7,304 bases of DNA. Source: an uncultured Pirellula sp. Its GTDB lineage: Bacteria; Planctomycetota; Planctomycetia; Pirellulales; Pirellulaceae. Of this stretch, positions 1 to 6,406 are shown in pieces; the stretch's first letter is position 1, and each line of letters opens with the position of its first letter. Below the pieces are notes generated by a model that saw only the letters and a list, made by a program, of their open reading frames with translations, had not been told where the DNA came from and did not search any database. The DNA lies in contig CAITIF010000175.1 in the NCBI GenBank assembly GCA_903892365.1, positions 1 to 7,304 on the forward strand, in the 5' to 3' direction. The translations under genes were made by a program, and so were the position numbers.

Positions 1-62
1 CAGGTGGCGATGGAAAACTGCTTTTGCCGCATATCGATCAGCCATGTCAATTCGTCGACCAT
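1..62 (-). CDS. Possible start of an unidentified gene, cut by the left edge
   Basis: A minus-strand frame opens with ATG at 62-60 and stays open to the window edge, giving about 20 residues that begin MVDELTWLIDMRQKQF. Its codons look natural, with mostly G or C in third position, and it lies downstream of yidD on the same strand. There is no convincing Shine-Dalgarno site, and the piece is too short to assign a family. A second ATG at 45-43, in another frame, begins MADRYAAKAVF and is part of a longer open stretch, so the true frame is unresolved. The 147 bases between this ATG and the yidD stop hold only a weak 5-bp inverted repeat (191-207) and a 10-bp palindrome (179-188). Treat this as a candidate only. 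Confidence 0.2.
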   Translation of the reverse strand, partial: MVDELTWLIDMRQKQFSIAT

Positions 63-209
63 TTGGTGTTGGCTGGCTTAAGTCTGATGCAAGAAGTCTG
101 AAGCTCGCGAATTCGACGAAAGCTGTCGCACTTTTGAACAGCGCTCTATCGAATGACTTACTTGCATTGTGGTTTTTGATGTCGACATGGTTGCGTTGTT
201 ATCGCAAGT

Positions 210-437
210 TCATGGTGGATCGTATCCACCTTTGGAGAACGGATGGCATCTTCCGATGCGGAGTATCCCTTTCCAAACCCCACGCAATGCGCCGTGCTTT
301 TCGATCGCTTCGATCATGTACTGGGAGCACGTCGGAGAGAATCGGCAGTTGCTGCCTAGCAATGGACTGATCCCACGCTGATAGAACCGAACGCCGCAAA
401 CCAATAGGGTTCGAACAAGCTTGGCTGGAGAGAGCAT
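210..437 (-). CDS. yidD: YidD family membrane protein insertion efficiency factor
   Basis: A 75-residue protein recognisable as YidD, a small membrane-associated factor thought to help YidC-dependent insertion of inner-membrane proteins. The family signature is nearly continuous: [11 protein letters not shown] at 18-28, [10 protein letters not shown] at 31-40, the AI..HG region, then [15 protein letters not shown] at 60-74. The conserved cysteines are at 31, 37 and 64. A hydrophobic or amphipathic N-terminal stretch (about 5-17) precedes the motif block. The length fits the family's usual 70-90 residues. The ATG at 437-435 has no strong ribosome site, but it gives the expected length and lies 15 bases after the hydrolase stop, suggesting co-transcription and perhaps coupled translation. 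In many bacteria yidD sits beside rnpA, rpmH and yidC; here it follows a hydrolase instead. The family call is secure, while its role in this organism is inferred. Confidence 0.95.
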   Translation of the reverse strand: MLSPAKLVRTLLVCGVRFYQRGISPLLGSNCRFSPTCSQYMIEAIEKHGALRGVWKGILRIGRCHPFSKGGYDPP

Positions 438-452
438 TTGGGTCTTAACGAA

Positions 453-2702
453 TTACGGCTGTACTAAGCGCACGATAGGGGCAGGGCGATTCGTTTCTCG
501 AACATTCGGGAACAAATATTGGCTTGTATTGTAGCCTGCCGTCCCCTCGTTATCGACATTGGGGGCGGGCGTCTGGCCGATTCCCGTCTGTGGTGCGGAT
601 GCGATGATGATACCTGGATTCATAGGCTCGCTGTATGCTTGGTTGGTCCAGGCGTGTGGTAGAGTCAAAAGGCCGGCAAGGGCTGGCTGCTGTGCTGATT
701 TACGTAAATGCTCTACCAAAATTCGTCTCACTTCGAGAACCGCTCTTGCAGTTCGATGAATGTCTTGGTGTCGGGATTGGACCAAGATCTCGCTGTCGAC
801 ATCGTCCATGTGAGCGCTTTCGACATTCACGATCCCATCGCTGTCGGTGGCGTCTTTGCCAAACCAATTGGATTTTTCCATGATGCCGATGATATTGTGA
901 TAGTTCACCCAAGGAGCCCGTCTTGCTCGCAGCATGGTGGGGAAGATAGGAGACCCCGGACTGAGTGAGTCGATACTGGTGGTAGTGGTTAGAAGTTCTG
1001 TGTTGCGAAATAGACCAGGGTTTTGCCGGATCAGCGAATTCCCCATGTCGGTGATGCTGCTTGGCAACTTAATGACATTGCGACCAACCCATCGCGTGTA
1101 ATCATTTGCATAGTCACTGCCGCGGTGTGGCGTACCAATGGTAACCACACGTTTAATCGCGTTGTTGGGATGAAAGAACAAAGCCGCAGCAAGACGTTGG
1201 CGTTCTTCATCATCACCGCGGACTTTTTCGTAAGGCTCATCGCTGAGAATTCGCCAAAACTCTTCGCCGCTTTCGATAGTCTGCATTCGCGAGACTAGCC
1301 CTCCCATGCTGTGCCCAACCAGGACCATGTTGTCGAGCAATGGATGCGATCCGTCTGGATCTAAAGTCTTGCGCAGTTCAAAAAGATCGCTCCGCATCTG
1401 AGTTGCACTAACCCAAAATGGCTGCCCAGTTGGATACTGATAAAACCAAAACTGATAATTGCGTCGGAGCTCTTGAAAGGACCTTAGGTCGTTAAACATA
1501 GGCATCCAAGTCAAGGGACTTGACCACAGTCCATGCACCATCACGACGGGAATTCGGTTGGGATCATAAGGTTCCAGCATGTAGATTCCCCGAAGCTTCT
1601 CCGACTTGTTCGGGTCAAACAAACCTAAATTACTGTTGGTTTGCTCGCGAAACTTTGGATTGTCTAAGAAGTAGGCAAGTGGGGTGCTCAAATCGGACTG
1701 CAAAGGTACGGTTCGGGCGTTGAGTTCGATGTCGGTTGAGTCCAGTGGATCATGCAGTTCCAAAACGCACGGGTGCCGATGTTGGGAGTCTCGTGACACG
1801 TGAATGGTTGGTGACGTGACGCGAAGAAGAGCCGTTACAGGGAATGAAAGTCCCTCCGGGTAGTACTTTTCTTCTTCATCCGCTTCTTGATGGGGTTGTC
1901 GCACCGCGATCATCGGTACTCCCACACCGTAGCTAAGATTGGCGGATTCCAGCCCTTTGACTTGGAAATCACTGCAGAACTTCAGGGATTCAAAGTCCGC
2001 TTCGTGCCATGCGCCTCGGGACACTACCTGCACGTCGTAGTCCTTTTTGGAAGTTGAAATGCGGTAGCTGTTGCCGGGCTTCAGGTTTCCTTGCTTGCTC
2101 ACTAGTCGCAAGGTAGCTTCGAGGGCTGCGTTGTAGAGATCGCAAGCGCCGCGAAACTGGGGATCGTAAGGGTTTCGGGAGATATCTAGCTCTGGGCAGA
2201 ACAAGTACAAATAAGCGTTGCTCACGGCAACCGTATACATGTCCAGGGCACTACCCTCTTTGCTAGCTTTTTCTGCTTTGCTTCCAATGATGTAAGCAAG
2301 TTCGGAAATTGCGTAGACCTTCTCGGCCCCCTTTTCGTCCATCGCAAGCTCTTGCAATTGAACAAGGCATTCCTCCGGATTCGACTTATACAAATCAAGT
2401 AGAGCGTAGTGCCGCAACAGAGTTGTTGTTCTTTGCGTGACCTTGGGCCCCGTGCGCGAAAGCAGATCCAACGATTCCGTGAGGGGATTGTTTGGAGTGC
2501 TGCGCATTTGGACGTACTTTTGCGTCGCGCACCCGGTGCTTATCAAAAAGAATGTTCCCACGAAGAATACGCAGAAGCAAAAACGATCCCAAGGCCGTAG
2601 CCTTGGCAACCGCTTCGCAGCTTGCGTTTCGAACGTGTGGACCCAAACGAACATGGAACCTTCCGGAGAAAAGAAACTCAGCACATTTTGTTCAGGGTTC
2701 AT
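453..2702 (-). CDS. Large exported alpha/beta hydrolase (lipase/esterase-like), probable lipoprotein
   Basis: A 749-residue protein. Residues 41-57 form a hydrophobic signal or anchor segment ending ISTGC at 54-58. This is a lipobox-like site with Cys58, although serine at -3 is not the usual leucine. Residues 75-200 are mostly helical, and 200-370 form an unassigned region. The hydrolase core follows: a VVMVHGLW strand with oxyanion-type HG at 390-391, the nucleophile elbow GHSMG at 463-467 with Ser465, TIGTPHRGS at 521-529, an acidic DATDSDGIV patch at 617-625 likely to supply the catalytic Asp, and a histidine at 645 or 649 in HQDIHR. The core resembles the lipase / PGAP1-like group; the substrate is unknown. 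The tail (about 670-749) is rich in Pro, Asn and Ala. The long N-terminus before the signal is unusual. An internal ATG at 2654, preceded by GGAAGG at 2664-2659 (4-base spacing), is a strong alternative start. I kept the longest frame because nothing excludes it. It probably leads a two-gene unit with yidD. Confidence 0.85.
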   Translation of the reverse strand: MNPEQNVLSFFSPEGSMFVWVHTFETQAAKRLPRLRPWDRFCFCVFFVGTFFLISTGCATQKYVQMRSTPNNPLTESLDLLSRTGPKVTQRTTTLLRHYALLDLYKSNPEECLVQLQELAMDEKGAEKVYAISELAYIIGSKAEKASKEGSALDMYTVAVSNAYLYLFCPELDISRNPYDPQFRGACDLYNAALEATLRLVSKQGNLKPGNSYRISTSKKDYDVQVVSRGAWHEADFESLKFCSDFQVKGLESANLSYGVGVPMIAVRQPHQEADEEEKYYPEGLSFPVTALLRVTSPTIHVSRDSQHRHPCVLELHDPLDSTDIELNARTVPLQSDLSTPLAYFLDNPKFREQTNSNLGLFDPNKSEKLRGIYMLEPYDPNRIPVVMVHGLWSSPLTWMPMFNDLRSFQELRRNYQFWFYQYPTGQPFWVSATQMRSDLFELRKTLDPDGSHPLLDNMVLVGHSMGGLVSRMQTIESGEEFWRILSDEPYEKVRGDDEERQRLAAALFFHPNNAIKRVVTIGTPHRGSDYANDYTRWVGRNVIKLPSSITDMGNSLIRQNPGLFRNTELLTTTTSIDSLSPGSPIFPTMLRARRAPWVNYHNIIGIMEKSNWFGKDATDSDGIVNVESAHMDDVDSEILVQSRHQDIHRTARAVLEVRRILVEHLRKSAQQPALAGLLTLPHAWTNQAYSEPMNPGIIIASAPQTGIGQTPAPNVDNEGTAGYNTSQYLFPNVRETNRPAPIVRLVQP

Positions 2703-2800
2703 AGCAACAAAGGCGTGCTTCTAGCAATGGCAATGATTTCTATGGTCGCGCAAGAGTCGTCTCCCAAGGAATCAGAAAATGGGATACATTGCAGGGAATT

Positions 2801-2818
2801 GGGCAAATGCGATTGCCC
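2801..2818. promoter_or_regulatory. Inverted repeat in the divergent intergenic region
   Basis: GGGCAA at 2801-2806 and TTGCCC at 2813-2818 form a perfect 6-bp inverted repeat around a 6-base spacer. AAT (2797-2799) and ATT (2822-2824) can extend it imperfectly. It lies in the 152-base gap (2703-2854) between the divergent hydrolase and PstS-like genes, about 23 bases upstream of the latter's ribosome site. It could be an operator or a 5'-leader hairpin of the plus-strand transcript. I see no convincing -35/-10 promoter pair in this gap on either strand, so the role is inferred. Confidence 0.3.
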
Positions 2819-2840
2819 TCGATTTCTTGCTCAATGTCCC

Positions 2841-2846
2841 AGGAGG
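2841..2846 (+). promoter_or_regulatory. Strong Shine-Dalgarno site of the PstS-like gene
   Basis: AGGAGG lies 8 bases before the ATG at 2855. It is the only textbook ribosome site in the window and fixes the start at 2855, not at the upstream in-frame ATG at 2789. The start at 2855 also puts a normal signal peptide at the N-terminus. Confidence 0.85.
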
Positions 2847-2854
2847 TGGCGTCT

Positions 2855-3976
2855 ATGTTGAAGCGTTATGGTCAGTATGCTATTGGTTTAGCTATCGTTG
2901 CTTATTTGTTCTGTTCCGCAGCAATTCTGCAGGCTCAAACTCAAGCGCCCCCCGCAAGTCAAACCAAATCGGCCAGCGGAAAACAAGAAGCTTCTCAGGA
3001 GGCACCCCAAGGCACGTTGACCCCAGCGAACATTGCATCCGCGACACAAAGTGAAATGGAACACGCCGCGCTCACGCATTTGATCGAGTCGATTGAGCCG
3101 TATTTTAAAAAGAAAGAAATCAAAGGGGCTGCCACGCTTGCTGGCTCGACAACAATGCAAGCATTAGGGAAGTCATGGTCCGACCGTTTTAAGAAGTTTC
3201 ATCCTGAGGTTACCTTCACTCGTGGAGTGGACGGAACGGAGGCTGCATTGAAGGCTCTTTCGGAGGACCCGAGTGTGATTGCTGGGGCAAGCCGACCGTT
3301 GACGGATGAGGACACTGCAATGCTCAAGAAGGGGAAGTGCAAAGATCCCCTTGCTATTATTGTCGCGTTGGATCCTCTTGCATTGTATGTGCACAAGGAT
3401 AATCCGATCGCTGGCATTACTCCTCAGCAGTTGGAATCCCTTTTCCACGCTCCTGGGGGAAAAAACAAGCATGCTGCCGTTTGGGGTGATGTCGGCGTTG
3501 CCGGAGAGATGGCAACCAAACCCGTCCGAATTCATTCTCGAAGTGAAACGAGCGGTACAACAACGTTCATCAAACAAATGATTTTGCAAAATGGCGAAAT
3601 GGCGAAAGAGGCTCAATCGCATCGGACCAGTGAGGAAATATGCAAGGCGATCGGTAGCGATTTGCAAGGTGTCGGAATTTGTGGATTCGGTGAAGCAACT
3701 CCGGACGTGAAAGCCGTTCCCCTCGTTTTGAATGGTGCTCGCATTCCTGCTACCGAACAGGCTTTTCTGTCGGGCCAATATCCGTTTGTTCGTCCGCTTT
3801 TGCTGGTCATCGACAAATCGCAATTAGCCAGCGACGGTGGCTTGCGAGAAGCCGTACTGCGTTACATTCTCAGTCGAGATGGCCAACTGGAGGCCGTTCG
3901 CGCAGGCTTTTTCCCAATGGACCCCGCATTCATTCGCCAAGAGCTTGACCAAATCAGTGGTCCGCAGATGCGATAG
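2855..3976 (+). CDS. PstS-like periplasmic substrate-binding protein
   Basis: A 373-residue protein with a signal peptide at 1 to about 27 (basic MLKRYGQ start, hydrophobic core, likely cut near LQAQ). A Gln/Ala/Ser-rich linker (28-65) follows, then a phosphate-type binding-protein fold (PBP_like_2, as in PstS). Family landmarks are LAGSTTM at 95-101 (first ligand loop), VDGTEAAL at 125-132, GASRPLTDED at 144-153, DPLALYVHKDNP at 173-184, SRSETSGTTTF at 228-238 (the R...SGT ligand loop), and YPFVRPLLLVID at 309-320. The C-terminus ends with the usual YILSRDGQ...GFFPM. Phosphate or a similar oxyanion is the likely ligand, by family. There is no lipobox, so a soluble exported form is expected. 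No pstC, pstA, pstB or phoU genes are in the window, so it may bind without a dedicated transporter or serve one elsewhere. The gene is apparently monocistronic, followed by a stem-loop. Confidence 0.88.
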   Translation: MLKRYGQYAIGLAIVAYLFCSAAILQAQTQAPPASQTKSASGKQEASQEAPQGTLTPANIASATQSEMEHAALTHLIESIEPYFKKKEIKGAATLAGSTTMQALGKSWSDRFKKFHPEVTFTRGVDGTEAALKALSEDPSVIAGASRPLTDEDTAMLKKGKCKDPLAIIVALDPLALYVHKDNPIAGITPQQLESLFHAPGGKNKHAAVWGDVGVAGEMATKPVRIHSRSETSGTTTFIKQMILQNGEMAKEAQSHRTSEEICKAIGSDLQGVGICGFGEATPDVKAVPLVLNGARIPATEQAFLSGQYPFVRPLLLVIDKSQLASDGGLREAVLRYILSRDGQLEAVRAGFFPMDPAFIRQELDQISGPQMR

Positions 3977-3997
3977 CTCCACCGATGCGACAACTTA

Positions 3998-4025
3998 GAG
4001 CTGTACATCGCAATCGATGTACCTC
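3998..4025 (+). terminator. Stem-loop after the PstS-like gene, possible terminator
   Basis: GTACATCG (4003-4010) and CGATGTAC (4015-4022) are a perfect 8-bp inverted repeat around a CAAT loop. GAG (3998-4000) and CTC (4023-4025) extend the stem to 11 bp, with a two-base bulge. It lies 22 bases after the stop of the PstS-like gene and about 50 bases before the next gene. No T-run follows, so it is not a classic intrinsic terminator. It may be a 3'-end stabiliser, a weak terminator or a protein site. Confidence 0.45.
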
Positions 4026-4073
4026 CGGACACTCACTCATCAATTCAAATAGCAACTTAGGAAACCCATCAAT

Positions 4074-5342
4074 ATGACTCTTTCAAAACTCTTACATCTG
4101 CCAGTCTTATCTGGTTTTGTTTTTGCGTCTTTAGCCAATTTGACTTGTTTCGGTCAGAGCTGGTTGGACTATGCTCGCACCGCGCAGCCCAAAGTGAATG
4201 TGGGAGCACCCAACAACTTCAACACATCGGGTGGATTCCCTTCAACCTCATTCCCGTCGACCTCGGCCCCGCAAAATTCTACCGTCAGTGCCAACCCGAC
4301 GAACTCCGGAATGGCAAATGGTGGCTCGTACGGCGTAGGACCGATGCTGGTACCTAATCGCAAGGATTGGAAGTTGGGTGTGTTCGTACAAAACACCGAT
4401 ATCGGCGCGCGAGTTACGCAAGTCGAACCCGGCAGCGCAGGACAGCAGGCTGGTCTAGAGCCCAACGATATCATCGTGGCCGTCGGTGGCAGCAGAATCG
4501 GTGCCTACGACAATCGCATTGTTGAACTTGCCGAAGAATTGCGGCGAAACACAGATAGCTTGGGACGAGTTTCCTTGTTGGTACTTGATTCGAGACAACA
4601 AAGGCTCCAGACTTTGCCTGTCTCCATGAACAGCGCTTCCAGTTCCATGACCGGTTCAGTCATGACACGCGATCGAATGCAGTTGCCTTACGGTGCAGTG
4701 CTTACCGTCCAATTGCAGAACGCTAGCAAGCCGTATTATGAAATTCTTGGTGGCAAGTCGGTAACCCAAGCCAATAGTGGAATGCCTATCCCTTTCGAAC
4801 TCAACTTCGATCCACGATACATTGATCCTCGGGACCAATATCAGTTGATCGCTTTCATTTCTTCGGGAAATCAAGAACTTTATCGCCTATCGCAACCCAT
4901 GCCAATCAATCCGAATACTTTGAGCCAGCCGATTAACTTGCTTTTGGATCAGTCTCTGGGTGGTGGTTTTGTTAACACAGGTTCACTAAACAACAACCAA
5001 GGTAACGTCGTAAGTGTGGGCTATCCTTCGCAAGTGGATTCTAATGCTGTTAATCAACTGTACATCAAAATTCTTGGTCGAGCTCCAAGCGCCAAGGAGA
5101 CGTTGGCTTGGAATTCTTACTTGCAAGGAGGGAACTCGATCAACGATGTGGCTGCCAAACTTCTATCCAGCCCCCAGTTCCGCGATCGCTTTTCGAATGA
5201 GTCCGCTTACTTCCAGCAAGTGATTCAACTGACATCCAATCGAGTCCCTAGCCAGCAGGAGTTGTCGTTTTGGCTAACACGACTTCAAGCAACTGGTTCT
5301 CCCGAAGTGGTTGTCGGTGAAATCTTGAAAAAGAACCAATAA
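4074..5342 (+). CDS. Exported PDZ / YbaY-like / DUF4214-like multidomain protein
   Basis: A 422-residue protein. A signal peptide covers 1 to about 28 (cut near CFGQ/SW). A Ser/Asn/Thr/Gly/Pro-rich spacer spans about 41-90. A PDZ domain spans about 98-185, with LGVFVQN at its front and PGSAGQQAGLEPNDIIVAVG at 119-138, the hallmark of ligand-binding PDZ folds in secreted proteins. A YbaY / YscW-like domain spans about 201-278: RMQLPYGAVLTVQLQNAS, then PIPFELNFDP and IDPRDQYQLIAFI. The C-terminal part (about 322-420) resembles DUF4214: LYIKILGRAPSAKETLAWNSYL, then VAAKLLSSPQFRDRF. A weaker second copy of the same pattern covers 379-420. No protease or other catalytic domain is seen, so it is probably a binding or scaffold protein of the periplasm or cell surface. 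The start has AGGA at 4059-4062, 11 bases upstream, a little far. The stop abuts the holB stop. Confidence 0.85.
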   Translation: MTLSKLLHLPVLSGFVFASLANLTCFGQSWLDYARTAQPKVNVGAPNNFNTSGGFPSTSFPSTSAPQNSTVSANPTNSGMANGGSYGVGPMLVPNRKDWKLGVFVQNTDIGARVTQVEPGSAGQQAGLEPNDIIVAVGGSRIGAYDNRIVELAEELRRNTDSLGRVSLLVLDSRQQRLQTLPVSMNSASSSMTGSVMTRDRMQLPYGAVLTVQLQNASKPYYEILGGKSVTQANSGMPIPFELNFDPRYIDPRDQYQLIAFISSGNQELYRLSQPMPINPNTLSQPINLLLDQSLGGGFVNTGSLNNNQGNVVSVGYPSQVDSNAVNQLYIKILGRAPSAKETLAWNSYLQGGNSINDVAAKLLSSPQFRDRFSNESAYFQQVIQLTSNRVPSQQELSFWLTRLQATGSPEVVVGEILKKNQ

Positions 5343-6395
5343 CTAAGCTCTGGAAATAACAGCAAGATCAGCAGCCCACGCTTCGATCAGCGAAGCTGGG
5401 CTGACCATTCGATCGAGATGCTCGCGAGCCTCGATGCAACGTTGGATGGCAGAGACAAAAGACTGGCTGTCTAGAGCTGAAAGACGTCCGAATCCTCCAT
5501 CAGAAGCCTTGGTACGCGGCATTCCAGAGGATTCGATTTCGATGCCTTCGCGCATTGCGGAGCGATAGAAAAACAACGCGAAGTCGAGAATGACTTTCAG
5601 TCGCTCGCGGCGAGGCTGCGATTCCGTGCCAACCGATTCCATATTGCCCTGCACGGCTTTCGCTAGTTTGGCAAAGTCGAGCGGCTTCTGAACCAAATGA
5701 TCAAACAGCTCCTCTCGAAACGAAGACAATTCTTCATCGAGCCAATTCGCGACTTGGGCCATGGATCCAGCGGCTTGACTGGCAATCATCGTTGCTTGCT
5801 GGGGTTCGCTTACCAGTCCATTTCGCAAAATCAAAAGAGTCAATTCCTCGGTACTCAGCGCCTGAAATCTCGCCATTTGGCATCGCGAACGAATAGTGGG
5901 TAATTGTCGCTGAACGCTCGTGCTGATCAAGAAAATGAGTGAACCGGGCGGGGGTTCTTCCAGAGTCTTCAGCAGACAATTTGCCCCTTCCTCGTTAAGC
6001 GTATCTGCGTCATCGATGATGGCAATCTTTCGGCGTCCAGAATAAGGACGCATTCGCAACTCATAACAGAGGCCAGACCGCATCCGCATTTCTCCCTCTC
6101 CGATCAATTGGTCGAGAACCAGAGTGGTTTTCTCTGGCCGGCGAGCAATTTCAATCAAGTCAGGATGGCTTCCAGCGTCGATCTGAGCACATGTTTCACA
6201 TCGGCAACAAGGAGCGAAGTCCGAAGGGGAGGCTCCGGTGCATAGCATGGTTTTGGCCAGCAGTCTCGCAAAAGTGCGTTTGCCAATACCGTCGGGGCCG
6301 ACCATCAAGAACGTGCTAGCAAGTCGGTTGCTTTGAATCGCATTGCGAAACCAATGACGTTGTCGCGAATGCCCAACATAAGAATTCCAGTCCAT
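5343..6395 (-). CDS. holB: DNA polymerase III delta-prime subunit (clamp loader)
   Basis: A 350-residue clamp-loader subunit that works with DnaX and delta to open and load the sliding clamp at replication forks. It has an AAA+ fold. The P-loop GPDGIGKRT is at 33-41. The zinc module follows as Cys52, then Cys63-x2-Cys66-x2-Cys69, with an additional Cys64. Then come SHPDL at 76-80, the Walker B-type KIAIIDDAD at 123-131, LLKTLEEPP at 141-149, and LPTIRSRCQ at 165-173 with the SRC motif. The collar-type C-terminal region is less conserved, as usual. The start at 6395 is chosen because MDWNSYVGHSRQ is the normal delta-prime N-terminus and GGAG lies 6 bases upstream. The frame is open further, to 6572, but that part overlaps the previous gene. 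It is the third gene of the minus-strand unit, 11 bases after its neighbour. The last codons form a hairpin (5372-5403). Confidence 0.93.
   Translation of the reverse strand: MDWNSYVGHSRQRHWFRNAIQSNRLASTFLMVGPDGIGKRTFARLLAKTMLCTGASPSDFAPCCRCETCAQIDAGSHPDLIEIARRPEKTTLVLDQLIGEGEMRMRSGLCYELRMRPYSGRRKIAIIDDADTLNEEGANCLLKTLEEPPPGSLIFLISTSVQRQLPTIRSRCQMARFQALSTEELTLLILRNGLVSEPQQATMIASQAAGSMAQVANWLDEELSSFREELFDHLVQKPLDFAKLAKAVQGNMESVGTESQPRRERLKVILDFALFFYRSAMREGIEIESSGMPRTKASDGGFGRLSALDSQSFVSAIQRCIEAREHLDRMVSPASLIEAWAADLAVISRA
5372..5403 (+). terminator. 13-bp hairpin inside the 3' end of holB, possible terminator of the PDZ gene
   Basis: CAGCCCA (5372-5378) pairs with TGGGCTG (5397-5403), and GCTTCG (5380-5385) pairs with CGAAGC (5391-5396). 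C5379 is the only bulge and ATCAG is the loop. It starts 30 bases after the PDZ gene stop, where that transcript should end, yet it is also coding sequence of holB on the other strand (SPASLIEAWAA). Neither side has a clear T-run; the minus-strand side is moderately T-rich. The structure is seen directly, while the terminator role is inferred. Confidence 0.45.
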
Positions 6396-6401
6396 CGCCG
6401 A

Positions 6402-6405
6402 CTCC
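6402..6405 (-). promoter_or_regulatory. Ribosome binding site of holB
   Basis: GGAG on the minus strand lies 6 bases before the ATG at 6395-6393 and just after the TAA of the upstream gene. It supports the 350-residue holB start over the longer frame beginning at 6572. Confidence 0.6.
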
Positions 6406-6406
6406 G

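Noticed and set aside
179..207. ATGTCGACAT palindrome (179-188) and a TTGCG/CGCAA inverted repeat (191-207) just downstream of yidD
   Set aside because: The stems are too short and lack a T-run, so I would not call a terminator or operator on them.
44..370. Plus-strand open frame of 108 residues opposite yidD
   Set aside because: It runs antisense to the unmistakable yidD gene and its translation matches no family I recognise.
2789..2854. 22-residue N-terminal extension of the PstS-like protein
   Set aside because: The AGGAGG at 2841-2846 and the signal peptide both point to the ATG at 2855; the extension would bury the signal peptide.
3173..3823. Minus-strand open frame of 216 residues inside the PstS-like gene
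   Set aside because: It is fully antisense to a gene with clear family motifs and is best explained as a codon-bias shadow.
3991..4060. CAACTTAG repeated at 3991-3998 and 4053-4060
   Set aside because: An 8-base match in a short intergenic gap could be chance, and no flanking structure supports a function.
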